Source: Bacteroidales bacterium (lineage in GTDB: Bacteria; Bacteroidota; Bacteroidia; Bacteroidales; P3). From it: DNA of 47,269 bases. This document shows, in pieces, positions 24,993-32,885 of the stretch. The translations under genes were made by a program, and so were the position numbers. Numbering within the stretch: the first letter of the stretch is position 1; each line of letters starts with the position of its first letter. Below the pieces are notes generated by a model. That model did not search any database. It was given only the letters and a program-made list of their open reading frames with translations, and was not told the origin of the DNA. The stretch spans positions 1 through 47,269 of the forward strand of contig JAGCUZ010000054.1 of the NCBI GenBank assembly GCA_017962615.1, given 5' to 3'.

Positions 24993-26027
24993 TCAATGTA
25001 TATTGCGCTCGTTCAACGCCCTATGAAAGCGTGCCGCATTGGCGTTATGCTGTGCAAGGGTGGCTGCAAAGCGGTGACTTCCCGAAAAATCCTCCTTGGC
25101 ACAAAAATACAAATAGCCCGTAGGCAGATTTTCCAACACAGCCTCAATACTTTCCACCGATGGCAGGCATATCGGCCCCGGGGGAAGTCCTTTGTGGCGG
25201 TAGGTGTTGTAAGGGCTCTCGTGCAATATCTGTTCACGCCCCAACCTGCGGAGGCTGAAGTCGCCCACTGAGAACTTAAGGGTGGGGTCGGCCTGCAATA
25301 GCATGCCCTTGCGCAGACGGTTCAGATATACACTCGCAATAGTGTCCTTCTCCTTGTTATTGTTGGTCTCTTCCTCCACTATGCTTGCCAAGGTAATCAC
25401 CTCGGCGGGCGTCAGGCCCAGCGATTTGCACTGGTTCATGCGCCTGTCGTTCCAAAAGCGCTCGCTCTCGCGCTCCATCCTGTCGAAGAGGCGCTTGGCT
25501 GTGCTGTTCCAATACAGCTCATATGTGTTGCACAGAAACATGCAGGGGAAGTTCTCCACCGTGTAGCCGTAGTACTCTGCCACGCTGTCGGTCTTCATCA
25601 TGCGCAGCAGGGTGTCGCCACTAACCTCCAATTTACTTCCCAGGAATGCGCACAGCGTCTCAACGGTGCGGTGTTTGCCGATGGTGACCGTCACCGCGTC
25701 CTGATTGCCACGCGACAGTTTCTTGACCAGCTGCACCATGTCCATGCCCGGCACTATGCGGTAGCTGCCCGACTTGACATTGTCCTGATACCGGCACATA
25801 CGTGCCATGGTGCCGAACATGGCGCGACCGCTTATGCACTGATGTGCCACGAGCGTATCAACCACAGCCTCGTATGTGCTGCCAGTCGGGATGTATATGC
25901 GTACCTCCTGCCGCAACGGGAGCCGCCAACTACGGTGTATTGCAACAGCTGTCACAACTATCAGCAGCACAGCCACCGCAGCATATACTTTCCATGGTTT
26001 TATATTGTTCTTCTTCTTTTTTGTCAT
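24993..26027 (-). CDS. mltG: endolytic transglycosylase MltG
   Basis: This 344-residue inner-membrane enzyme cleaves nascent peptidoglycan strands and sets glycan length. It has a basic N-terminus (MTKKKKNNIKPWK), one membrane helix (VYAAVAVLLIVVTAVAI), a LysM-like region, then the YceG domain. The catalytic glutamate lies in LASIVEEETNN (near 218), and SPYNTYRHKGLPPGPICLPS (near 270) is the family signature. Length is typical. Intergenic repeat copy A fills most of the gap between it and the upstream GNAT gene. Confidence 0.94.
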   Translation of the reverse strand: MTKKKKNNIKPWKVYAAVAVLLIVVTAVAIHRSWRLPLRQEVRIYIPTGSTYEAVVDTLVAHQCISGRAMFGTMARMCRYQDNVKSGSYRIVPGMDMVQLVKKLSRGNQDAVTVTIGKHRTVETLCAFLGSKLEVSGDTLLRMMKTDSVAEYYGYTVENFPCMFLCNTYELYWNSTAKRLFDRMERESERFWNDRRMNQCKSLGLTPAEVITLASIVEEETNNNKEKDTIASVYLNRLRKGMLLQADPTLKFSVGDFSLRRLGREQILHESPYNTYRHKGLPPGPICLPSVESIEAVLENLPTGYLYFCAKEDFSGSHRFAATLAQHNANAARFHRALNERNIH

Positions 26028-26040
26028 AAGTATTGTTTAA

Positions 26041-26106
26041 TGTGGATAAGTTGATATGTTTGTGCGTCAGCCTCTATCGCTTCTATCGTCTCTATCACAT
26101 CTATAA
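26041..26106 (-). repeat. intergenic repeat copy A with 9-bp tandem units
   Basis: Plus-strand reading: GATAAGTTGATATG, then GTGCGTCAGC, then 9-base units CCTCTATCG, CTTCTATCG, TCTCTATCA, CATCTATAA. The stop codon of the GNAT gene (26101-26103) lies in the last unit. The same organisation recurs at 30060 and 30854. Confidence 0.8.
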
Positions 26107-26643
26107 CCTTTCAGTCAGTATCAGCTGCATCACCCATGCATCCTCCCAGCCTTGGGGCGTGTGCAGCCATTGCTTTTTCGTGCCGCACACCTCGAAGCCC
26201 TCGGCCGTGAACAGTGCCAAAGAGGCTTTGTTGCTGCACCCCACCTCGCAATAAAGCTGGTGAAGGTCGAGATTATCTTTCACATAATCCTTCAATGCCT
26301 TGAGCATGGCACGGCCCACACCCCTGCGTCGCCACGCCGTGTCGACGAGTATGCCGACGCCTGCCCTGCGATGGTACGGGTCGAAATCGTACAAGTCGAC
26401 GGCTCCGACGGCCTCATATCCATCCGAGCCACACACCTCCCCTATCAGCCGCAGCTGCTTGGTGGAATATATGTCCTGCTCAAGCGAGGCCATCACGTAC
26501 TGCGTCAACTGGTGCCGCGAAAAGGGCGTGTGCGCCGCACTGTACTGCCACACCTCGTGGTCATTCTCCCAACGGTATATCGCCTCAATATCCTCGGGCT
26601 CTACTGCCCTGAGCCTTATCTCTATATCAATCGGTTTATCCAT
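26101..26643 (-). CDS. GNAT N-acetyltransferase, SpeG-like
   Basis: This 180-residue acetyltransferase has the acetyl-CoA site RRRGVGRAML (near 105-114) after VGILVDTAW, a strand GAVDLYDFDPYHRRAGVG, and the closing YCEVGCSNKASLALFTAEGFEVCG. The N-terminus RLRAVEPEDIEAIYRWEND resembles spermidine acetyltransferase SpeG and ribosomal acetyltransferases. It overlaps the MATE gene by 8 bases (26636-26643) and lies in the same strand run as the putrescine genes aguA and aguB. A polyamine substrate is therefore an attractive inference, not shown. Confidence 0.85.
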   Translation of the reverse strand: MDKPIDIEIRLRAVEPEDIEAIYRWENDHEVWQYSAAHTPFSRHQLTQYVMASLEQDIYSTKQLRLIGEVCGSDGYEAVGAVDLYDFDPYHRRAGVGILVDTAWRRRGVGRAMLKALKDYVKDNLDLHQLYCEVGCSNKASLALFTAEGFEVCGTKKQWLHTPQGWEDAWVMQLILTERL

Positions 26644-28033
26644 TATTTACTGTACTTAAATTCATCGTGTCGCCCTGCTGCTTAAGCTTGCGCGATATCC
26701 ACACGGCAAACGGCAGCGCAAGCAGGAAAGTGCACGCGTCGGCCACCGCCTGCGCCATCTCCACGCCGTGTATGCCCAGCAGCATGGGAAGTATCAGTAT
26801 GGCTGGCACGAAGAATATGCCCTGCCGGCCTATGCTTAGCAGCGTGGAACGGAACGTCATACGTATGTTCTGAAACAGCATGTTGGTTGAGGTCGACGGT
26901 CCTATGAGCGGAAACGAGACACACTGCCACCGCAGCGTACGTGCTCCGATGGCAATCATGTCGGGGTCTTCGCCTCTGAAGAGGGTCATTATCTCTGGAG
27001 CCCACACGAAGCCTATCGTCGAGAATGCCAGCAGTATGAGTGTCGATCCGCCGAGGGCGAACAGGTATGCCTGCCGCACCCTCATGTATTGCTTCGCTCC
27101 GTAGTTGAAACCGCTCACCGGCTGAAAGCCTTGATTGAAGCCAAGTGCCAACGAGAAGGCAAACATCATGGTGCGGCTCACCACGGCAAAGGCCGCCACC
27201 GACGAGGCTTCCTGCCCCGCGGGTGCATACTTGGCCGCCGCATAGTTCAGCATTATTGTGGCGGCACAGTTGAAGCCCTGACGACATAGCGACGGCAGTC
27301 CTCCGGCAAGTATCTCCCTGTAGCTGTGCAGTGTAGGTTTGAAGTTACGCAGCAGTATCGACACCGAGCCCGGCTTCATGGTGCCGCGCCACAGCAGCAC
27401 GAACGAGAATGTCTGACTCACCGCCGTGGCAAGTGCCGCACCCGTCACGCCGAGTCCGCAGGTGAAGATAAGCAGCGGGTCGAGTGCTATGTTGAGCAAC
27501 GCGCCGCTCACTATACCCACCATGCCGATGCTGGCGTTGCCTTGCAGACGCAGCTGGTTGTTGAGCGTCAGCGCCGACATCATAAATGGCGACGCTATCA
27601 GTATGTAACGCAGGTAGTCACATGCGTAGGGCATAACCGCCTCGGGTGCTCCCAGCAAGCGTGCCAGGTGTGGCAGAAACAGCAGTCCTGCAACAGCCGA
27701 CACCACCCCTATTATGAACGGCGTGAAGAAGCCCACAGCCGCCATCTGCGCCGCGTCGTCCTGCCGCCGTGCACCGAGGGTGCGCGATATATGGTTGCCC
27801 GAGCCGTGGCCAAAGAAGAAGCCAACGGCCTGTATGAAAGTCATATAGGCAAACGATATACCGATGCCTGCCGTGGCCTCGGTGCTGAGCCGTCCAACAA
27901 AGGCGGCATCCACCACGTTGTACAGAGCCGTCACGACCATGCACACCATGCTCGGCACCGCCAGTCGCAGCACGAGCCGTGGAATGGAGGTGGAGGTCAT
28001 CTCCACGTATTTGGCATCGAGGTCGGCTCCCAT
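26636..28033 (-). CDS. MATE family multidrug/organic cation exporter
   Basis: The 465-residue, 12-helix inner-membrane antiporter uses a Na+ or H+ gradient to export organic cations. The N-terminal half has LVLRLAVPSMVCMVVTALYNVVDAAFVGRL, the usual MATE start, and GFFFGHGSGNHISRTLGARR, the first cytoplasmic loop. The second half repeats the pattern (LGFNQGFQPVSGFNYGAKQYMRVRQAY in two blocks). The ATG at 28033 is chosen; an in-frame TTG at 28039 is less likely. It begins 9 bases after the aguA stop and overlaps the GNAT gene at its end, so aguA, MATE and GNAT look like one unit. Confidence 0.92.
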   Translation of the reverse strand: MGADLDAKYVEMTSTSIPRLVLRLAVPSMVCMVVTALYNVVDAAFVGRLSTEATAGIGISFAYMTFIQAVGFFFGHGSGNHISRTLGARRQDDAAQMAAVGFFTPFIIGVVSAVAGLLFLPHLARLLGAPEAVMPYACDYLRYILIASPFMMSALTLNNQLRLQGNASIGMVGIVSGALLNIALDPLLIFTCGLGVTGAALATAVSQTFSFVLLWRGTMKPGSVSILLRNFKPTLHSYREILAGGLPSLCRQGFNCAATIMLNYAAAKYAPAGQEASSVAAFAVVSRTMMFAFSLALGFNQGFQPVSGFNYGAKQYMRVRQAYLFALGGSTLILLAFSTIGFVWAPEIMTLFRGEDPDMIAIGARTLRWQCVSFPLIGPSTSTNMLFQNIRMTFRSTLLSIGRQGIFFVPAILILPMLLGIHGVEMAQAVADACTFLLALPFAVWISRKLKQQGDTMNLSTVNNG

Positions 28034-28042
28034 TGACAAGAC

Positions 28043-29074
28043 TTACGCTGGTATCTGCTGGCTTAGGCAGTGGAAGCTGCCTAAGCCCCATATTATGTCG
28101 GTGCTGTCAATGCCTATTATCTCACGGTCGGGGAAGCACTCCTCAAGCACATACGCCGCACGGGTGTCGTTGTCGCAACGGTAGGTGGGGAATATAACGC
28201 GCCCGTTGGCTATGTAGAAGTTGGCATACGATGCCGGCAGCCGCTGGTCTTCCCATATCACAGGGTCGGGCATGGGCAGCTCGGCCACCGTGGGCTGCTT
28301 GCCATTGCTCAGACGGCAGCGGTTCAGCCGCGCAATGTTCTCCTGCAACGGCTTGTAGTTGTCGTCGTTGGCATTCTCCTCCACAGCCGTTACAATCAAG
28401 TCGGGGGCGCAGAAGCGCGACAGGTCGTCGACATGCCCGTCGGTGTCGTCGCCGTCTATGCCGTCGCCCAGCCAGATGATATTGTCAACACCGTAGTAGT
28501 CACGCAGATAGCCTTCTATCTGTTGTTGCGACAGGCTGGGGTTGCGGTTAGGGTTGAGCAGGCACGACGTGGTTGTGAGCAGGTCGCCCTCGCCGTTGAA
28601 GTCCACCGACCCGCCTTCCATCACTATACCCGGGTGGAAGCACTCGAGGCCGAGGCATTCGGCCACCTTGGCGGGGATACGGTTGTCGAGGTCGAAGGGC
28701 GGATACTTGCCGCCCCAGGCGTTGTACCCCCAGTCCACCACGGCGCGACGGCCGTCCTTGCGGTTGAGCAGCACGGCAGTACCGTGGTCGCGGCACCAGG
28801 CGTCGTTGGTCGGGAAATCGTGCAACATCACGTTGGACATATTGCATCCTATCGCCCTAAGTTCAGCCTCCACGCGCTGACGCATGGCTTCACTGCTCAT
28901 GTTGATATGCACCTGCTCCACTTCGGCCAGGTGTTTGATAAAGAGGTTGTACGACTTATATATGGTCTCTATCTTGCCCGGCCATGAGTTCTCGTTGTGG
29001 GGATAGCTGAGCCATGTGCCTTCGTGCTTGGCCCATTCGGCCGGCATATAGAAGCCTTGTTCTTTAGGAGTCAT
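28043..29074 (-). CDS. aguA: agmatine deiminase
   Basis: This 343-residue enzyme converts agmatine to N-carbamoylputrescine and ammonia. Guanidine-modifying fold motifs are DAWCRDHGTAVLL (near 91), EGGSVDFNGEGD (near 153), DGDDTDGHVDDLSRF with the catalytic His (near 213), and IIWGLGSFHCLSQQ with the catalytic Cys near the C-terminus. GLGSFHC differs from the common GGGNIHC, but the key Cys and the QQ are kept. Length matches the family. Together with aguB upstream it makes putrescine. Confidence 0.92.
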   Translation of the reverse strand: MTPKEQGFYMPAEWAKHEGTWLSYPHNENSWPGKIETIYKSYNLFIKHLAEVEQVHINMSSEAMRQRVEAELRAIGCNMSNVMLHDFPTNDAWCRDHGTAVLLNRKDGRRAVVDWGYNAWGGKYPPFDLDNRIPAKVAECLGLECFHPGIVMEGGSVDFNGEGDLLTTTSCLLNPNRNPSLSQQQIEGYLRDYYGVDNIIWLGDGIDGDDTDGHVDDLSRFCAPDLIVTAVEENANDDNYKPLQENIARLNRCRLSNGKQPTVAELPMPDPVIWEDQRLPASYANFYIANGRVIFPTYRCDNDTRAAYVLEECFPDREIIGIDSTDIIWGLGSFHCLSQQIPA

Positions 29075-29148
29075 TTTTGTTGTGTGGTTGGATAGCGCAG
29101 CGGAGGAAAAACCGCATCAGCCAATTTTTAATTCTTAATTTTTAATTT
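29075..29148. other. AT-rich spacer between aguB and aguA
   Basis: It contains short TTAATTTTTAATTCTTAA-type repeats (about 29125-29150), a simple-sequence class common in Bacteroidota spacers. No gene or clear terminator is seen. Confidence 0.5.
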
Positions 29149-30033
29149 TTAACTACTTAAGTCGCCGAGCCAGCGGCTGGTTATCGGCGCGTAGCTGTCT
29201 ATGCGGCGGTCGCGCAGGTAGGGCCAGTGACGGCGGTACTTGTCGCTGTCGCCAAGGTCTATCTCCTCTATGTGCGTGGCCTCCTCCAAGTGCGGACCCT
29301 GCCACAGCACGCGCCCGAAGGCGTTGGTGACAAACGAGCCACCCCAGAACTGCATGCTGCCTTCCACGCCGGTACGGTTCACGCTCACCACGGGCACTCC
29401 GTTGGCCACGGCATGTGCACGCTGTATGGTCTGCCACGCCTGGTACTGCTCGTCGTTGGTAGCCTCGTCCTGACTCTTGTCCCAGCCTATGGCCGTGGGG
29501 AAGAACAGCACCTCGGCACCCTTAAGCGCAGTGATACGCGCTGCCTCGGGGTACCACTGGTCCCAGCATATCAGCACGCCAATGCGGGCATAGCGGGTCT
29601 CGAACACCTTGTAGCCCAGGTCGCCGGGGGTGAAGTAGAACTTCTCGTAATAGCCGGGGTCGTCGGGGATGTGCATCTTGCGGTACTTGCCGAGATAGGC
29701 ACCGTCGGCGTCAAACACCGCCGTTGTGTTGTGGTACAGTCCTTCGGCGCGCTTCTCGAACATCGAGCACACCAGCACCACACCCAGTTCCTTGGCCAGC
29801 TGCTGGAAGTGCTTGGAGGTAGGGCCGTCGGGTATAGCCTCGGCATACTTGAAGTTATGGTAGTCCTCGGTGTCACAGAAATAGCGCGTGGCGAAGAGTT
29901 CCTGCAGGCATATTATCTGCGCTCCCTCCGAAGCCAGTTGCCGCACCTTGTCGGTATAGCGGGCAATATTGTCCGATGGTTCCTCTCCGCAGGCCATCTG
30001 CACAAGACCGATTTTCACTTTACTGTTTGTCAT
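29149..30033 (-). CDS. aguB: N-carbamoylputrescine amidase
   Basis: This 294-residue carbon-nitrogen hydrolase (nitrilase superfamily) releases putrescine, CO2 and ammonia from N-carbamoylputrescine. The Glu-Lys-Cys triad is visible in CLQELFATRYF (Glu near 45), YRKMHIPDDPGYYEKFYF (Lys near 120), and GVLICWDQWYPEAAR (Cys near 157). The GYYEK and QWYPEA context is the AguB subgroup, and adjacency to aguA supports this. Length is standard. Intergenic repeat copy B lies directly upstream. Confidence 0.93.
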   Translation of the reverse strand: MTNSKVKIGLVQMACGEEPSDNIARYTDKVRQLASEGAQIICLQELFATRYFCDTEDYHNFKYAEAIPDGPTSKHFQQLAKELGVVLVCSMFEKRAEGLYHNTTAVFDADGAYLGKYRKMHIPDDPGYYEKFYFTPGDLGYKVFETRYARIGVLICWDQWYPEAARITALKGAEVLFFPTAIGWDKSQDEATNDEQYQAWQTIQRAHAVANGVPVVSVNRTGVEGSMQFWGGSFVTNAFGRVLWQGPHLEEATHIEEIDLGDSDKYRRHWPYLRDRRIDSYAPITSRWLGDLSS

Positions 30034-30059
30034 TTATCGAGATGTTGATTGTTTTATCG

Positions 30060-30133
30060 TTGATAAGTTGATATGTTCAATGTGGATATGTGCGTCAGCC
30101 TCTATCACATCTATAGTATCTATCGCATCTATA
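30060..30133 (-). repeat. intergenic repeat copy B with 9-bp tandem units
   Basis: Plus-strand reading: TTGATAAGTTGATATG, then GTGGATATGTGCGTCAGC, then 9-base units CCTCTATCA, CATCTATAG, TATCTATCG, CATCTATAT. The array abuts the stop of the SUMF1-like gene (30134-30136). Confidence 0.8.
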
Positions 30134-30844
30134 TCAATAATACAAAGTTATTGGCCAGCATATCCGCAGCCCCGTGCGGCTGTCGGGGGCTTGGTACGGC
30201 TTGGCACTCGCCGTGGTGCAGTCCTCCGGCGGGTCGGCATACGAGCCGCCCATCACCTTGTACTCGGGCCGGTCCTTCGAGCGTGGCGACACAGGCTTGT
30301 CGCCTGCCGTAACCAGCTCGCCCACGTTGCCGCTCATATCGAAGAGTCCCAGCTCGTTGGGCACACGCATCGCCACTGGATGTGGCTTCTTGCGGCTGTT
30401 GGCCTTGTACCATGCCACGAAGCCTACGTTGTTGCTTCCGGCATAGCGGTAATGCTCGGGATAGAGGCCTCCGCTGGCGGCATAGCGCCATTCCTCCTCG
30501 CACAGCAGCCTCACGCCGAACACCAGCGTGGCATCGATGCGGCGGCAGAACTCCATAGCACTGTCGGGCTCCACGTTGGTCACAGGCATCGTGTCGCACA
30601 CCATGGCCGACGGGTTGTAGTGCATCATGGCACGCCACTGCGCCTGCGTCACCTCGGTCTTGGTCACATAAAGCCCGTGCACCGCCAGCACTCCGTTGTC
30701 GCGCAGCTCGGTGTCGCGTGCCACGAACTTGATGGCGAAGACGGCATCGCCCACAGCCACCACGTCCTCCACGTCGTTCTGCGCCGTGGCGGCAACCACG
30801 GCAGCCATCATGGGAATCAGCGTCGATATCCTGGCAAACTTCAT
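30134..30844 (-). CDS. exported SUMF1/formylglycine-generating-enzyme-like protein
   Basis: The 236-residue protein has a signal peptide (MKFARISTLIPMMAAVVAATAQ). The SUMF1-like domain follows: GLYVTKTEVTQAQWRAMM (near 58), MPVTNVEPDSAMEFCRRI, LLCEEEWRYAASGG (near 112), NELGLFDMSGNVGELV (near 162), and YKVMGGSYADPPEDC close to the end. These are the canonical blocks, although the fold is often used as a non-catalytic binding module (GldJ/GldK-like lipoproteins in Bacteroidota). There is no lipobox cysteine at the signal cleavage site. The catalytic Cys pair of true FGE is not evident, so a structural role is more likely. Confidence 0.85.
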   Translation of the reverse strand: MKFARISTLIPMMAAVVAATAQNDVEDVVAVGDAVFAIKFVARDTELRDNGVLAVHGLYVTKTEVTQAQWRAMMHYNPSAMVCDTMPVTNVEPDSAMEFCRRIDATLVFGVRLLCEEEWRYAASGGLYPEHYRYAGSNNVGFVAWYKANSRKKPHPVAMRVPNELGLFDMSGNVGELVTAGDKPVSPRSKDRPEYKVMGGSYADPPEDCTTASAKPYQAPDSRTGLRICWPITLYY

Positions 30845-30853
30845 TATGTGGAT

Positions 30854-30905
30854 ATATTATGTGCGTCAGCCTCTATCGCATCTATCGCCTCTATAGTATC
30901 TATCT
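30854..30905 (-). repeat. intergenic repeat copy C with 9-bp tandem units
   Basis: Plus-strand reading: ATTATGTGCGTCAGC then 9-base units CCTCTATCG, CATCTATCG, CCTCTATAG, TATCTATCT. The sppA stop codon (30900-30902) lies inside the last unit. The GATAAGTTGATATG part seen in copies A, B and D is missing. Confidence 0.8.
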
Positions 30906-32756
30906 CGTCAAGTTTATGACATAGGGCAGCCTGGCCTGCAGCGGCTCGCCGTACACCAGCGCCTCCAGCTGCTCGTACAGGCTCTCCATCGGGTCGCCCG
31001 AGCGCATCTTCAGCTGCCTGCGCAGTGCGGCGCGGCTCTCCTCGTCGCCAAGCTTCAGCAGCATGCTCTGCCACGACTTCTCTTCGGGATATTTCACTAT
31101 GCTATAGTTCTTCAATCCAGCCTTCTCGGCGGCGATGGCAAGAGCCAAGTTCAGACCTCCGAGGGTGTCGACCAGACCCAGCCTCTGGGCATCCACGCCC
31201 GTCCAGCAGCGGCCGCGCGCTATGCTGTCGACATAGTCCACCGTGAGGTTGCGCCCCGTGGCCACACGCAGGCAGAAGGTGTCGTAGAACTGCTCCACGT
31301 TGCGCTGCAGCATCTCCATCGCCGTGGGCGACAGCGGCCGCATCACCGAGAGAGCCGCAGAGTTGCGGTTGGTCATCACCGTGTCGGTGGTGATGCCCAG
31401 CTTGTGTTTCAGCATGTTGCCCACCTCGGGTATGGTGGCAAACACGCCTATCGAGCCCGTTATCGTGGTGGGTTGGGCCACTATGTAGGTCGCGTTGCTC
31501 GATATCTCGTAGCCCGCCGACGCCGCCAGGTCGCTCATCGACACCACCACAGGCTTCTTAGCCTTAGCCTTTACAACCGCGTCGGTCATTATCTCCGAAG
31601 CCGTCACAGCGCCTCCCGGCGAGTTGACGCGCAGCACTATGGCCTTCACGTTGTCGTCCTTGGCAGCCTTCTCTATGGCCTTGGCCACGTCGTCGCCGTA
31701 CACTGCCGTCTGGTAGCCGTTGCCCTTGCCCGGCACCACGTTGCCCTCGGCATACACTATGGCTATCTTCTCCTTGCGGTCTTTGTCTCCGAAGTTCTCG
31801 GCATAACGCGCGGCGGCGATGGTGTGACGGCCGTCGTAGCACTCCTTCATGATGGTTTTCATATCAGCCTCGAAGCCCATCACGTCCACCAGGCCGTTGG
31901 CCTTGGCGTCGGCAGCCAGGTAGCCGTTCAGGTCGTCAGCAATCTTGTTGACCTTCTCAATGCTCAATCCGCGCGACTGCGCCATGTTGGCCGCCACGTA
32001 GTTCCATATACTGCCCACATAGGCACGTATCTGCTCGCGGTTGGCCTCGCTCATGTGGTTCATCGTGTAGGTCTCGCCGGCCGACTTGTACGCGTTGTTC
32101 CTCGGACGTATCAGCTGCATCTTCACGTCGAGCTTGTCAAGCAGGTCTTTGTAAAACAGAGCCTCGGCGCCTATGCCGCGGAAGTCCACGAAGCCCGAGG
32201 GGTTCAGCATCACCGTGTCGGCCATGCTGGCAATATAGTAGCCCGTCTGCGAATAAGTGTCGGCATAGGCCAGCACCGCCTTGCCGCTCTCCTGGAAACG
32301 CTGCAGAGCCGAGCGCAGCTCCTCGGCAACGCCCCACGACACCGCCGAGCCCGAGCCCATATACACGTATATGCCGTTCACGTGGTCGTCCTTGGAAGCC
32401 TCGTCGATGGCGGCAAGCAGCTGGTCGAGGCCAACCATCTTCTCCTCGCTCATCAGGGCCAGCAGCTCGTTAGGCTTGCGCTCGCTTATCATGGCCGTAA
32501 GGTCGAGCTTCACAAACGAGTCCTCCTTCACGGTTGCCTTCGTGTCCTTGCTCATCGAGCTCAGCGACACGATAAGACTTATCATCATTATAAAAGCCAA
32601 TATGTTGGCAATGGCAATAACCACCACGAAGCCCAACGCCGAAGCCAGCATGGTCTTCCCGAAAGTCAGCGGCTTGGGCGTCTTCTTCGCCGCCTCACCG
32701 TTCTGCATCTGGTTCTTCACCTCCTCCCCCATCGGGGTCTGAATGTTCTCTTCCAT
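30900..32756 (-). CDS. sppA: signal peptide peptidase SppA, 67-kDa type
   Basis: This 618-residue membrane-anchored serine protease degrades released signal peptides. It has a cytoplasmic N-terminus, one membrane helix (ALGFVVVIAIANILAFIMMISLIVSL, in two stretches), then two tandem ClpP-like domains. The catalytic Lys is in NAYKSAGETYT (near 220) of the first domain, and the catalytic Ser is in TITGSIGVFATI (near 430) of the second, the split Lys-Ser dyad of long SppA. VLRVNSPGGAVTASE gives the oxyanion region. Length is typical of the duplicated form. Confidence 0.94.
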   Translation of the reverse strand: MEENIQTPMGEEVKNQMQNGEAAKKTPKPLTFGKTMLASALGFVVVIAIANILAFIMMISLIVSLSSMSKDTKATVKEDSFVKLDLTAMISERKPNELLALMSEEKMVGLDQLLAAIDEASKDDHVNGIYVYMGSGSAVSWGVAEELRSALQRFQESGKAVLAYADTYSQTGYYIASMADTVMLNPSGFVDFRGIGAEALFYKDLLDKLDVKMQLIRPRNNAYKSAGETYTMNHMSEANREQIRAYVGSIWNYVAANMAQSRGLSIEKVNKIADDLNGYLAADAKANGLVDVMGFEADMKTIMKECYDGRHTIAAARYAENFGDKDRKEKIAIVYAEGNVVPGKGNGYQTAVYGDDVAKAIEKAAKDDNVKAIVLRVNSPGGAVTASEIMTDAVVKAKAKKPVVVSMSDLAASAGYEISSNATYIVAQPTTITGSIGVFATIPEVGNMLKHKLGITTDTVMTNRNSAALSVMRPLSPTAMEMLQRNVEQFYDTFCLRVATGRNLTVDYVDSIARGRCWTGVDAQRLGLVDTLGGLNLALAIAAEKAGLKNYSIVKYPEEKSWQSMLLKLGDEESRAALRRQLKMRSGDPMESLYEQLEALVYGEPLQARLPYVINLTR

Positions 32757-32885
32757 TTCTATTATTATTTTATTCTATATATTTTAATAAGTTGAGTAAG
32801 TAACGCCACCATTCAATATTTATTGTGACAACACAAAAATAACAAGTTGTGTAGGTTCAACCATACATTCATTTAATCTTTCACA

